DNA of 64,000 bases, from the NCBI RefSeq assembly GCF_001584165.1, contig NZ_CP013233.1:4658620-4722619 (forward strand), read 5' to 3'. The notes below the pieces were generated by a model. It saw only the letters and a list, made by a program, of their open reading frames with translations. It searched no databases and had not been told where the DNA came from. The position numbers and the translations under genes are program-made. The DNA comes from Collimonas arenae (lineage in GTDB: Bacteria > Pseudomonadota > Gammaproteobacteria > Burkholderiales > Burkholderiaceae_D). Below are positions 16,562 through 26,301 of this stretch, one piece after another (positions within the stretch are counted from its first letter, which is position 1; each line of letters starts with the position of its first letter).

Positions 16562-17859
16562 TCGATCAACAGACTTTTCTTCGTGATGCAATGCGGCGCT
16601 TGAACCTTACCAGGGATCATTTTTCGGACCGCATCGGCGTTCGCAAACGTGCATTGGATACTTGGTTGTTACCGGAAATATCGGGCGAATTTCGCGCCAT
16701 GCCTGACATTGTCAGCAAATTCGTCAACGAAATATTGCATGGCGAGTTACCAGAAGCGAGAAATACGCAGAGCGTATATATAGCAAAACCAAACGTCCCT
16801 CTCCGGACGATCATCGGTCATGCCGGCAAGCCGCAGCTGCTATCTGTCGACCAGTTTTCGCGCGATTCGCTGGAAGACCTGTTCCGCGTCGCAGACATGA
16901 TGCAGCCCATTGCGAGGCGCCAGAAGGTGTCGCGCATACTGGAGGGTGCCGTACTAGCCAATTTGTTCTTTGAAGCCAGCACACGCACGCGTATCAGCTT
17001 TGGAGCCGCTTTTTGCCGGCTTGGAGGCTCGGTGTGCGACACCACCGGCTTTACCTTCTCTTCGATGACCAAGGGCGAATCGATTTACGACACGAGCCGT
17101 GTCATCAGCGGTTATGTCGACGCATTGGTGGTGCGCCATCCGGAACAAGGCGCGGTTGACGAGTTTGCGCGCGCCACCAACATCCCGGTGATTAATGGCG
17201 GCGACGGGCCGGGAGAACATCCGAGCCAGGCGATTCTTGACCTGTACACGATCCAGCGTGAATTCTCGCGCCTGGGCAAATTGATTGATGGCGCGCACAT
17301 CGTCATGGTCGGCGACTTGAAATATGGCCGCACGGTGCACTCGCTGATCAAGTTGCTGGCCTTGTACCGCGGCTTGAAGTTCACGCTGATTGCTCCGCCG
17401 ACGCTCGAAATGCCGGCGCACATCCTGGAACGGATTTCACGCGGCGGCCATGTGGTGGAGCAAACGACTTCGCTGGCGCAAGGCTTGAAGGGAGCGGACA
17501 TCGTCTATGCGACGCGCATCCAGAAAGAACGCTTTGCTGACGAAGCAATAGAAGGCTATACGCCGGAATTCCAGATCAACCAGGCTTTGATCGATGCCAG
17601 CTGCGGCGCCAGCACCATCGTCATGCACCCATTGCCACGCGACGGCAGGCCCGGCGCCAACGATCTCAGTACCGACTTGAACCATGATCCGCGACTGGCG
17701 ATCTTCCGCCAAACCGACAACGGCATACCCGTTCGGATGGCTATTTTTGCCATCTTGTTGGGAGTGGAAAACCAGGTGCAGCATTCGATGCGCGACGCGA
17801 GTTGGCGCTCGCCGTCACACGTCGGACCGGATGATGCGGCGTTTGACGGACTCGACTGA
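16558..17859 (+). CDS. pyrB: Aspartate carbamoyltransferase with N-terminal HTH-like domain
   Basis: The 433-residue protein joins an N-terminal ~65-residue segment resembling a Cro/C1-type helix-turn-helix (FLRDAMRRL, TRDHFSDRIG, RKRALDTWLL) to a complete ATCase catalytic chain. Carbamoyl-phosphate motif STRTR (FFEASTRTRISF), HPSQ (equivalent of HPTQ), the RIQKER aspartate-loop motif and HPLPRDGR are all present, so it should make carbamoyl-aspartate. Ordinary PyrB chains are about 310 residues. It starts at ATG 16558 with GGGAGA upstream and directly follows the candidate origin. Whether the extra domain binds DNA or replaces a regulatory chain is unknown. Confidence 0.88.
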   Translation: MIDQQTFLRDAMRRLNLTRDHFSDRIGVRKRALDTWLLPEISGEFRAMPDIVSKFVNEILHGELPEARNTQSVYIAKPNVPLRTIIGHAGKPQLLSVDQFSRDSLEDLFRVADMMQPIARRQKVSRILEGAVLANLFFEASTRTRISFGAAFCRLGGSVCDTTGFTFSSMTKGESIYDTSRVISGYVDALVVRHPEQGAVDEFARATNIPVINGGDGPGEHPSQAILDLYTIQREFSRLGKLIDGAHIVMVGDLKYGRTVHSLIKLLALYRGLKFTLIAPPTLEMPAHILERISRGGHVVEQTTSLAQGLKGADIVYATRIQKERFADEAIEGYTPEFQINQALIDASCGASTIVMHPLPRDGRPGANDLSTDLNHDPRLAIFRQTDNGIPVRMAIFAILLGVENQVQHSMRDASWRSPSHVGPDDAAFDGLD

Positions 17860-17874
17860 GGGATGAGGAAGAAA

Positions 17875-17916
17875 TTGCGCCGGCTGTCCATTCTGTAAAT
17901 GGCGAGGCCGGCGCAA
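17875..17916. terminator. Hairpin between convergent pyrB-like and asmA-like genes
   Basis: TTGCGCCGGC (17875-17884) and GCCGGCGCAA (17907-17916) form a perfect 10 bp stem between convergent genes. No long U-run follows, so it is a weak or Rho-assisted bidirectional terminator at best. Confidence 0.5.
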
Positions 17917-17935
17917 AAGAGAGGACCTGAAGGGA

Positions 17936-19963
17936 TTAGTGCGGATTCTTTGACTTTAAGGTCTTGCCCGGCGGCGGCGCCACCGGCTTTTGCTTCGCCT
18001 CTGCCAGCAGGCCCGCGCAATCGCTATGCTGGTCCGGCCCGATATTGATCAATGGCAGCAAGGCCGCAACCGGCGCCAGTACGCCAAGCGCCACAGCGCC
18101 GCCAGCCTTCAAGGCCAGCACGCCCTTGTCGACCCCGACGTCAGGGTCTTTGAACGTTCCTGTGAGGTGCAGCGGCGCGCGCAGCGAGAAGATCCGCAGG
18201 CCTTTGTTCTTTGGATTGATGGTCAGCGCCAGGGTTTCCTTGGCCAGGTTGACCTGGCCTTCGATATTAATGATGGCGTCGTCGGTGTCGAGCACGAATG
18301 TGCGCGCATCCATCACGCCATTGCTGACGGCAAAGTCGCTGGCCAGGCAGTTCAGCTTGACCTGCTTGTCGCCGAACAGCTTGGAAATCACCACGTTGCC
18401 GATGTTCAAGCCAGCCGCCTCCAGCAGGAATTTGCTGATGGTGCCCTGGTTGATCAGGGTTTTCACTTCGCCGTTCGATGCGCCCAGCAAGGTCGCCACC
18501 GAATTGCCCACTGCCGATAACGAGGCATCACCATTCACTTCGCCTAAACTAGCTTGTGCAGACTCCAGCGCCGGAAATAATTGCTTGATTTTCAGGTGGC
18601 GCGCCGACATTTTTATTTCCGCCTTGATCAGTTTGTTGCTACCGTCGAGCTTGATGTTGGAAATCAAGTTGCCGCCGGCTACGCCGAAATTCAATGGCGT
18701 CAACGACAGCACGCTATCCTTCATGTGCACATCGGCGACCAGGTCCTGGATCGGCAACTCCTTGTCGCGGATGATCTTGCGGCCGGTGAATTTGACATCG
18801 GCGTCGATGCTGCCCCATCGCGTGGTGTCGAATTGCTCGACCGGCAGCACCTTGCCGCTTGGTTGCGCCACGCCGTCGCCGCGATTGGCCTTGCTGGCGT
18901 TCGAATCGGCGCCGATCAGCGGCGCCAGGTCTTGCAGCCGCAGCTGATTGGACAGCAGCGTACCCTTCAGCAAGGGCCGCGGTTTTTGCGCCACATACTC
19001 CAGCGTGCCGGACAAATCGCTGGAACCGACGTGACCGCTGAACTTCTCATAGATCCAGTCGCCGCCGGCGCTGTTGAGTTTGCCGATCAAGTGCCCTTCG
19101 GTGGCGAACGGCGGCGTCGCCGGCAGCACGATGCCGGTCAATGGAAACAGATTCGACATGCTGGCGCCTGACAATTTCAGGCGCAGGTCGAGTGCGGCCA
19201 GGTCGCTCGGTTTGGTCAGGGTGCCCTGGATGGCAATCGCGGTCTTGCCGACACGGACACTGGCTTGTAATGGATAAGGTGTGCTTGAGTTTTGCAACGA
19301 CAGCACCGCGCCGGCCCTGCCGTCGCCGCTGACAGCAGTCTTGTTGAACGTGCCGGCCACCTTCCAGCCGATGCCATAGCCTTCTGCGCTGGTGGCAGGC
19401 AGGCTGTCGATATCGGCTTTGATATCAAGTTTGCTGACCGGGTCCAGCAATCGCACAGTGCCTTTCGCCAAAACCAGCTTTTGCAGGTCAAGCTGCCAGG
19501 CCGATGGCCCACTGGATGCGAAGGTCCAGTTGTTTTCGCCATTCTGCTGGCGTTCCAGCGCGATGTTCGGCGCATTGAGTTCCAGCTCGGGCAAGACAAT
19601 CCGGTGCGCCAGCAGTGGCAAGGGGCTGAGTGAAAACGTCAGCTGGCCGATCTCAGCCATGTGCGGGCCGGTCTTGGCCCACTCCGGATTGTCGAACACG
19701 ATGTCATTGGCGCTCAGGCGTGGCCATGGTATCCAGCGCCGCCAGCTATCCTGGTCCGATTGCGACTTTTGCCAACTCAGCGACAAATCGCCTCGGATCG
19801 CAAACGGGCGGCCGGTGGCCTCGCTGACAGTCTGGTTGAGCCACGGTTTGGCCCGATTCCAATCGAATGTGAGCAGCAATGCAATACATAAGGCGAACAA
19901 CGCTGCCAATAAGGCCAACGTACACAACAACAGCCTGACGGGGCGGATTTTTTTTGTAGTCAT
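17936..19963 (-). CDS. AsmA family protein
   Basis: The ~675-residue protein has one N-terminal transmembrane helix (LLLCTLALLAALFALCIALL) followed by a long periplasmic body with AsmA features: TGRPFAIRGDLSLSW near the start and the C-terminal half typical of AsmA (DGDASLSAVGNS, SNGEVKTLINQGTISKFLLE). AsmA-like proteins are bridge-type lipid-transfer or outer-membrane homeostasis proteins. ATG 19963 (MTTKKIRPVRLLL) is preferred to an upstream TTG because it places the helix at the N-terminus. It is divergent from the DUF3300 gene. Confidence 0.85.
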   Translation of the reverse strand: MTTKKIRPVRLLLCTLALLAALFALCIALLLTFDWNRAKPWLNQTVSEATGRPFAIRGDLSLSWQKSQSDQDSWRRWIPWPRLSANDIVFDNPEWAKTGPHMAEIGQLTFSLSPLPLLAHRIVLPELELNAPNIALERQQNGENNWTFASSGPSAWQLDLQKLVLAKGTVRLLDPVSKLDIKADIDSLPATSAEGYGIGWKVAGTFNKTAVSGDGRAGAVLSLQNSSTPYPLQASVRVGKTAIAIQGTLTKPSDLAALDLRLKLSGASMSNLFPLTGIVLPATPPFATEGHLIGKLNSAGGDWIYEKFSGHVGSSDLSGTLEYVAQKPRPLLKGTLLSNQLRLQDLAPLIGADSNASKANRGDGVAQPSGKVLPVEQFDTTRWGSIDADVKFTGRKIIRDKELPIQDLVADVHMKDSVLSLTPLNFGVAGGNLISNIKLDGSNKLIKAEIKMSARHLKIKQLFPALESAQASLGEVNGDASLSAVGNSVATLLGASNGEVKTLINQGTISKFLLEAAGLNIGNVVISKLFGDKQVKLNCLASDFAVSNGVMDARTFVLDTDDAIINIEGQVNLAKETLALTINPKNKGLRIFSLRAPLHLTGTFKDPDVGVDKGVLALKAGGAVALGVLAPVAALLPLINIGPDQHSDCAGLLAEAKQKPVAPPPGKTLKSKNPH

Positions 19964-20226
19964 GAAATTTGTGAGGCAACCAAATTGGAAAGGTTCAACA
20001 GACAGGCACTGATGAAACAATAGTTAATATTTTCCAAATAACAACTACCATAAAGATTGTATGTCATCGAGACTCCTTGTCCAGGCGTTACACAACAAGC
20101 ACGGCGCCATCGCGTCCAAGCGTTTGTTTTCTGTGAGACATGCAATAGTTTGTAACCTATTGTTGCGACGGAAATCCAGCATGCTAGCTTGTAACAACTG
20201 CCATTTCATGTTGTGTGGAGTAAAAA

Positions 20227-22125
20227 ATGACAAATAATAAAAAAACCCTTTCGCTGATGCTCAGCGCTTCGTTGTGCGTGGCGTTGTTGCCGCTGGCCGG
20301 GTGCGACAAAAAAACGGATGCCGGCACCGCCGCATCGGTGCCGCCAGCCCCCCAAGCCCAGGCGGCGCAGCCGTATGTGCCTCCAACTGCCGACCAGTTA
20401 TACCAGCTGGTCGGGCCGATCGCGCTGTTCCCCGACAAGCTGTTGGCGCAGGTCCTGGCTGCCTCCAGCTATCCAGACCAGATCACGGCGGCCGATAACT
20501 GGCTGGCGCAGAACAAAAACCTGAAAGGTGGCCAGCTGCAGGATGCAATCAATCAGCAACCTTGGGATGTCAGTGTCAAAGGCGTGGCGCAGTTCCCAAG
20601 CGTTTTGGACCAGATGGCCCACAATATTCCCTGGACTTCGGCGCTCGGCGATGCATATGTCAATGATCCGACCGACGTGATGAATGCGATTCAGGTCATG
20701 CGCCAGCGCGCAGCCAGCAGCGGCAACCTGAAAAACAACCAGCGGCAGCGGATTGCCGTTGCGCCACGCGTGCAGCCGGCGCCGCCAGCCAACTATGCGC
20801 TGCCGCCTGGCGAACCGCTGGTGTATGCGGGGCCGGAAGTGATACCACCGCCGCCCGAAACCATCGTGATCGAACCAGCGGAACCAGATGTGGTGTATGT
20901 GCCGGACTACAATCCGAGCGTCGTGTATGGTGAACCGTTGCCAGTCTATCCGGGCTATTACTATCAACCTCCACCGGCTTACTATCCGCCCGGTGAAATA
21001 GTCACTGCCGGCGTGATTACGTTTGGCGTGGGCATTGCAGTCGGCGCGTTGATCGGCCACCACGACTGGGGCTGGAATTCGTGGGGTGTGCACTGGGGCG
21101 GCCCAGGGGGCGGCGGCAACTGGCGCGGCGATGGCGATGGCGGCGGCGGTGGTTGGCACCGGCCGGCGGTGGTGTACAACAACAACACGTATGTGTCGCG
21201 CTCCACCACCATCGTCAACCGGGTTACCAACAACTACAACAACACGGTGATTAATAACAACAACGTTACCCGGAATAATTTCGGACCGGGCCCGGCCAAC
21301 AATCCCGCTTTGGCCAATGGTGCGCGTCCTGGCCAACCGGGCGGAGGCGCAGCCAATTTCAATTCGGCGCGTCCCAACTTTGCGCCGCAAGGTAATCCCG
21401 GCCAGCCGCGTCCGAACCAGAACGCGATGCCAAATGGACAGCAGTTCGGCGGTAGCCAACAGCAAGCGCACGTGCGACCAGACTTCAACAACATGACGCG
21501 GCCGAATTTCGGCAGGATTCCGCAAACTACTGCTCCGCTTGGCGCTGCGACCGCAAATCAGCTAGCGCGTCCGGGCTTTGTCCATCCTGGAGCGAATCCG
21601 GCGCCGCAGAATGAACCGGGACGGCCCAATTTTGGCCAACCGGCGCAAAACGGCAGGCCAACGCCAAATCCGTTGCAGCAAAATGCCCAGACCCATGTTC
21701 CGGTCCAGCCGCGCCATCTTGATTTGGAAAAGCCCCCCGTCAATCTTAACCAGCATCCGTTTGGCGGCAATCTGCAGCAGCCGGCTGTGAATCATCCGGC
21801 CGCGCCGGCACCAAGGGCGCAACCGTTCGAGCCGCCGCAAAATGTACAGAACCGGCCGCCGGAACAATTTCAAAACAGGCCAAATGGTGGTCAGCAAATG
21901 CATCCGGAAATGAATCGTCCGGCGCCGGCCGCCCCACCACCGGTTTTTAACCGCCCGGAACCACGCCCGCAGGCACCGGCACCACAGGCTAGGCCGCAGC
22001 CTCAACCTCAACCACAGGCACGGCCACCTATGCCGGCGCCGCATCCATCTGCGCCTGCACAAAATCACGAACAGCCGCATCACGATGGCAATCATCCGGA
22101 TAAGCGGAATGAAGATCACAAGTAA
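20227..22125 (+). CDS. DUF3300 lipoprotein with Pro/Asn/Gln-rich C-terminal half
   Basis: The 632-residue protein has a lipoprotein signal (MTNNKKTLSLML..., lipobox LAGC near 23-26). The DUF3300 domain spans ~60-250 (LVGPIALFPDKLLAQVLAASSYP, DPTDVMNAIQVMR, the VVYVPDYNPSVVYG motif). A glycine-rich helix (ITFGVGIAVGALIGHHDWGWN) follows. From ~340 to the end it is low-complexity: NNN tracts, then repeated RPNF/RPGQ units and a proline-glutamine run, ending in a His-rich tail. GGAG precedes the ATG. Function of DUF3300 is unknown; an envelope location is clear. Confidence 0.85.
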   Translation: MTNNKKTLSLMLSASLCVALLPLAGCDKKTDAGTAASVPPAPQAQAAQPYVPPTADQLYQLVGPIALFPDKLLAQVLAASSYPDQITAADNWLAQNKNLKGGQLQDAINQQPWDVSVKGVAQFPSVLDQMAHNIPWTSALGDAYVNDPTDVMNAIQVMRQRAASSGNLKNNQRQRIAVAPRVQPAPPANYALPPGEPLVYAGPEVIPPPPETIVIEPAEPDVVYVPDYNPSVVYGEPLPVYPGYYYQPPPAYYPPGEIVTAGVITFGVGIAVGALIGHHDWGWNSWGVHWGGPGGGGNWRGDGDGGGGGWHRPAVVYNNNTYVSRSTTIVNRVTNNYNNTVINNNNVTRNNFGPGPANNPALANGARPGQPGGGAANFNSARPNFAPQGNPGQPRPNQNAMPNGQQFGGSQQQAHVRPDFNNMTRPNFGRIPQTTAPLGAATANQLARPGFVHPGANPAPQNEPGRPNFGQPAQNGRPTPNPLQQNAQTHVPVQPRHLDLEKPPVNLNQHPFGGNLQQPAVNHPAAPAPRAQPFEPPQNVQNRPPEQFQNRPNGGQQMHPEMNRPAPAAPPPVFNRPEPRPQAPAPQARPQPQPQPQARPPMPAPHPSAPAQNHEQPHHDGNHPDKRNEDHK

Positions 22126-22187
22126 GCGGGTTGGAAGTCGCTGATCGGGCTAGCGGCTGGAGTAAAGCGAATTCGTCATCCTGGAGT

Positions 22188-22231
22188 GCAAAAAAAAAGC
22201 TGGCTGAACGTGAGTTCAGCCAGCTTTTTCA
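22188..22231. terminator. Bidirectional terminator between DUF3300 gene and putA
   Basis: A perfect AGCTGGCTGAAC / GTTCAGCCAGCT hairpin with a run of A's on one side and TTTTT on the other lies between two convergent genes, so it serves both. Confidence 0.93.
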
Positions 22232-22263
22232 CTTTCGCAGCTTGCGCGTTGCCCCGGCGAAAA

Positions 22264-25200
22264 TCAAGCCTGCAAAGTCATCAGGCTCGCATTACCCCCG
22301 GCGGCGGTGGTGTTGACGCATACAGCCCGTTCCGCCAGCAAGCGCCACAACGGGATCGATCCGTATTCCGACGTTTCCAGGAGCGGTACCAGCGCCCCAC
22401 TTTGCTCCCCCAATGTTGCCAGCAAGGGACGCAAGCGCCACGTGCCAGCGCCGTCGACCAGCGCCAAATGCAGGGGTACGCCTATAGCATTTGCATCAAT
22501 GCCATCGACCAGTCGAATCGCCGCATGCACCGCTTTCGGCAACCCTTGTGGAATCATCGCGGCCGAGGCCTTTTCAATCACCGGGAAATTACCGGTAGCA
22601 AAAACCGCAGCCAGTTGATTCAGCATTGCGCCGACATTGTCCGCGCTGCAAAGGATCGCACCGCGCGGTGCGAACGACAGGCTGTTGCGTTCGCCGGTCG
22701 GGCCTGGCAGCACCAGCGAAGTGCCGAGCCAACTGGCGTGCAGGTACTCTTCGCCGAGCGCGGCAACGCGCTGGTGGCCATGGGTCCGTGCCCAGCCCAG
22801 CAAGGCTTGTAGCGCGGGTGTGTCGACTTCCGCGTTAGGCGCATGGATCGTATGCGCGCCTAGCGAAACGATGGGATTGCGCTGCAGGCGCTTCAGGTAT
22901 AGAGGGCCGCCGGCTTTGGGGCCGGTTCCCGATTTGCCTTCGCCGCCGAACGGCTGCACGCCGACCACGGCGCCGACGATATTGCGGTTGACGTAAATGT
23001 TGCCGACATGGGCATGGCTGACGATGAAGTCGATGGTTTCATCGATGCGCGAGTGAATGCCGAGGGTCAAGCCGTAACCGGTAGCATTGATGGCATCGAC
23101 CAGTTGCGGCAGCGTATTGCGGGCATAGCGCAGCACGTGCAAGACCGGGCCGAATACTTCGCGTTTCAATTCGGACAGCGAACCAATCTCGATCAGCGTT
23201 GGCGCCACGAACGTACCATTGCGCTGTTCTTCCGGCAGCGGCAGCTGGTAGAAATCCTTGGCGGCGCCACGCATTTTCTCAATGTGGGCCAGCAGATTGC
23301 CCTGCGCTTCGGCGTCGATTACCGGGCCGATGTCGGTTGCCAGGCGATCCGGATTGCCGATCCGCAGTTCCTGCATCGCTCCCTTCAACATATGCAGCGT
23401 GCGATCCGCAATATCGTTTTGCAGGCACAGCACGCGCAATGCCGAGCAACGCTGGCCGGCGCTATCGAATGCTGAATTCAGCACGTCCTGCACCACCTGT
23501 TCCGGCAACGCGCTGGAGTCAACGATCAAGGCATTCTGACCGCCTGTCTCTGCGATCAACGGCAGGTCTACCGATTCCTCCAAAGCACGCTTGGCCAGCG
23601 TGCGGTTGATCAGTTGCGCAACTTCGGTCGAGCCGGTGAAGATCACGCCCTTGACGCGTGGATCGCCGGTCAGCGTAGCGCCGACGGTCTCGCCCTGGCC
23701 CGGCAGGAATTGCAATGCCGCGCGCGGGATGCCCGCTTCATGCAGTAGCTGCACCGCACGCGCCGCGATCAGCGGGGTTTGTTCGGCCGGCTTGGCCAGC
23801 ACAACGTTGCCGGCTGCCAGCGCTGCACTGACTTCACCGACAAAGATCGCCAGCGGGAAATTCCAGGGGCTGATGCAGACCACCGGTCCCAGCGCCAGCG
23901 CATTCTGGGTGTGACGGATTTGTGCCGCGTAATAGCGCAGGAAATCAACCGCTTCGCGCACTTCGGCGATGGCGTTCGGCAGCGATTTTCCGGCCTCCCG
24001 GATCGCCAGCGAAATCAGTTCCAGCTGCTGCACCTCAAACAGCGCTGCAGCACGCTCCAGTTTCTCGGCGCGCTCTGTCGGCGGCAGGGTTTGCCAATCC
24101 ATCGCGTACGTGGTGGCGGCGTGCAAGGCATTGTCGACATCTGCGGTGGTCGCTTCGACCACGCTGCCGACCACATCCCGATGATCGGCCGGGTTCAGCA
24201 CTGGCCTTGCCGTACGGCTGTAGACATGCAGTTCCGCCAGCAGCGGCGTGGCGTGCCATTGTTGCTTGCCGAGCGTTTCGAAGGCGATATCGACTTGGCG
24301 CAGCACTTCTTCGTTGCTGAGATCGAGACCGGCAGAATTCCTGCGCTCTGCGCCATACATTGCAGCCGGCAGCGCAATGTGCGGATGCGGCTCGCCGCCG
24401 AGCTGCTGAGCGGTTTGCAGCGGATCGGCAATCAGCGAATCGATCGATACGCTTTCATCGACGATCTGGTTGACGAACGACGAGTTGGCGCCGTTTTCCA
24501 GCAGGCGCCGCACCAGGTAGGCGAGCAGGGTCTGATGCGAACCGACCGGTGCGTAGATACGACATGGCTTGTCCAGCATGTCCTTGCCGACCACCTGGTC
24601 GTACAGCGTTTCGCCCATGCCGTGCAGGCACTGGAATTCGTAGTCGGTGATGTTCTTTTCTTTCGCCCAGCTGTAGATGGTCGCCAGCGTATGCGCGTTA
24701 TGTGTAGCGAATTGTGGATAGATGACGTCGGTCGAGGCCAGCAGCTTTTGTGCGCAAGTCAGGTAGGACACATCGGTGTATACCTTGCGCGTGTAGACCG
24801 GAAAACCAGGCATGCCGTCGACTTGCGCGCGCTTGATTTCGGAATCCCAATAAGCGCCTTTGACCAGCCGCACCATGAACTTGCGGCCGCTGCGGCGCGC
24901 CAGGTCGACCAGGTAATCGATCACGAAAGGACAGCGTTTCTGATAGCCCTGCACCACGAATCCGATGCCATCGAAACCGGCCAACTCGACATCGAAGGCC
25001 AGCGCTTCCATCAGATCGAGCGACAATTCCAGGCGGTCGGCTTCTTCGGCGTCGATGTTGAGGCCGATATTGTATTGCTTGGCCAGCAGCAGTAATTGCT
25101 TCAGGCGCGGCAACAGTTGTTCCATCGTGCGTTGCCGCTGCGCGCGCGAATAGCGCGGATGCAGCGCTGACAGTTTGACCGAGATGCCCGGCCCCTGTTT

Positions 25201-25989
25201 GATGCCGCGTCCCGCCGAAGCGCGGCCGATGGCGTGGATGGCTTCTTCATACGAGCGGTAATACGCGGCCGCATCTTCTTCAGTCAGCGCCGCTTCGCCC
25301 AGCATGTCATAGGAATAGCGGTAGCCGCGTTTTTCATTGTCGCGGCTGTTGTCGAGTGCTTCGCCGATGGTCTGGCCGGTCACGAACTGGTTGCCCAGCA
25401 TGCGCATCGCCACATCGACGCCCTTGCGGATCAGCGGTTCGCCACCCTTGCCGATCAATTTGGTCAGGGCCGAGCCTAAACCGCTTTCGCTGCTGGTGCC
25501 GACCAGCTTGCCGGTGATCAGCAAACCCCAGGTTGCGGCATTGACAAACAGCGACGGCGATTCACCCAAGTGGCTGCGCCAGTCACCCTTGCTGATCTTG
25601 TCGGCGATCAGGCGATCGGCGGTCTGGTGATCCGGAATCCGCAGCAGCGCTTCGGCCAGGCACATCAATGCGACACCCTCTTCCGACGACAGCGAAAACT
25701 CATGCATCAAGGCATCGACGCCGGATGCGCGGGTGCGCTTTTCGCGCACCGCCTGCACCAGCTTGCGCGCCAGCGTCTGGCTGGCTGCATGGGCGCTCGC
25801 GTTGTTTTCTATCTGCGACAACAACCATTGGACAGCCAGTGTTTCATCGCGTCGATAAGCGGCGGTGATGGCGGCGCGCAACGGCGTCGGGTCGCGCATG
25901 ACTTCATCGTGGAAAGCGGAGAACGGGCTGGGCATGATTGAGGAACTGGAATTGCTGGATGGCTGGGATGACGGCTGTAGCGGCGGCAT
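22264..25989 (-). CDS. putA: Bifunctional proline dehydrogenase / P5C dehydrogenase PutA
   Basis: PutA oxidises proline to glutamate in two steps at the inner membrane. The ~1241-residue protein has the PRODH barrel (EEADRLELSLDLMEALA; RLVKGAYWDSEIK; the YPQFATHNAHT motif) and an aldehyde dehydrogenase domain (ISPWNFPLAIFVGE; FTGSTEVAQ; AETGGQNALIVDSS; catalytic Cys in SAGQRCSALRVL) plus the C-terminal domain of long PutAs. No ribbon-helix-helix domain is seen at the N-terminus, so unlike the enteric trifunctional enzyme it probably does not repress its own gene. The start is set at MPPLQPSS (25989); a longer frame exists. A divergent Lrp-type gene is the likely regulator. Confidence 0.95.
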   Translation of the reverse strand: MPPLQPSSQPSSNSSSSIMPSPFSAFHDEVMRDPTPLRAAITAAYRRDETLAVQWLLSQIENNASAHAASQTLARKLVQAVREKRTRASGVDALMHEFSLSSEEGVALMCLAEALLRIPDHQTADRLIADKISKGDWRSHLGESPSLFVNAATWGLLITGKLVGTSSESGLGSALTKLIGKGGEPLIRKGVDVAMRMLGNQFVTGQTIGEALDNSRDNEKRGYRYSYDMLGEAALTEEDAAAYYRSYEEAIHAIGRASAGRGIKQGPGISVKLSALHPRYSRAQRQRTMEQLLPRLKQLLLLAKQYNIGLNIDAEEADRLELSLDLMEALAFDVELAGFDGIGFVVQGYQKRCPFVIDYLVDLARRSGRKFMVRLVKGAYWDSEIKRAQVDGMPGFPVYTRKVYTDVSYLTCAQKLLASTDVIYPQFATHNAHTLATIYSWAKEKNITDYEFQCLHGMGETLYDQVVGKDMLDKPCRIYAPVGSHQTLLAYLVRRLLENGANSSFVNQIVDESVSIDSLIADPLQTAQQLGGEPHPHIALPAAMYGAERRNSAGLDLSNEEVLRQVDIAFETLGKQQWHATPLLAELHVYSRTARPVLNPADHRDVVGSVVEATTADVDNALHAATTYAMDWQTLPPTERAEKLERAAALFEVQQLELISLAIREAGKSLPNAIAEVREAVDFLRYYAAQIRHTQNALALGPVVCISPWNFPLAIFVGEVSAALAAGNVVLAKPAEQTPLIAARAVQLLHEAGIPRAALQFLPGQGETVGATLTGDPRVKGVIFTGSTEVAQLINRTLAKRALEESVDLPLIAETGGQNALIVDSSALPEQVVQDVLNSAFDSAGQRCSALRVLCLQNDIADRTLHMLKGAMQELRIGNPDRLATDIGPVIDAEAQGNLLAHIEKMRGAAKDFYQLPLPEEQRNGTFVAPTLIEIGSLSELKREVFGPVLHVLRYARNTLPQLVDAINATGYGLTLGIHSRIDETIDFIVSHAHVGNIYVNRNIVGAVVGVQPFGGEGKSGTGPKAGGPLYLKRLQRNPIVSLGAHTIHAPNAEVDTPALQALLGWARTHGHQRVAALGEEYLHASWLGTSLVLPGPTGERNSLSFAPRGAILCSADNVGAMLNQLAAVFATGNFPVIEKASAAMIPQGLPKAVHAAIRLVDGIDANAIGVPLHLALVDGAGTWRLRPLLATLGEQSGALVPLLETSEYGSIPLWRLLAERAVCVNTTAAGGNASLMTLQA

Positions 25990-26301
25990 GGCGATTGTCT
26001 CGGTAAGGGTATTTATTGTGTCAATTGGCTGCTGCTTGCGAACAAGCCCGCAAGCGCCGTCGCCGGATGGCAATGCTGACGCTCCCTGCGATGCATCTTG
26101 TGGGAATTGCAACATTGCCGTCCGGCTGCAGAATTGCTTGCTGACGTTGTGTCAGGCGATTTATGTTGACTCTCGTTGAAAACCAAGTTGTTCGATTGTA
26201 GGCGGCATCGGCATGGATTAATTCTGGTAATAATGGCCGCTATCAAAATTTTGTTATTGGTGAGAAAATTTAACCGAATAAAATTTTTCAGAAAACAGCC
26301 C
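25990..26301. promoter_or_regulatory. Divergent promoter region putA / Lrp-type regulator
   Basis: About 310 bases separate the two starts; the half near the regulator is AT-rich (around 26215-26300). No operator could be defined by eye, though Lrp-type sites are degenerate AT-rich palindromes and would be expected here. Confidence 0.5.

Noticed and set aside
23779..25095. 438-codon frame opposite putA
   Set aside because: Antisense shadow with no motif or ribosome-binding site.
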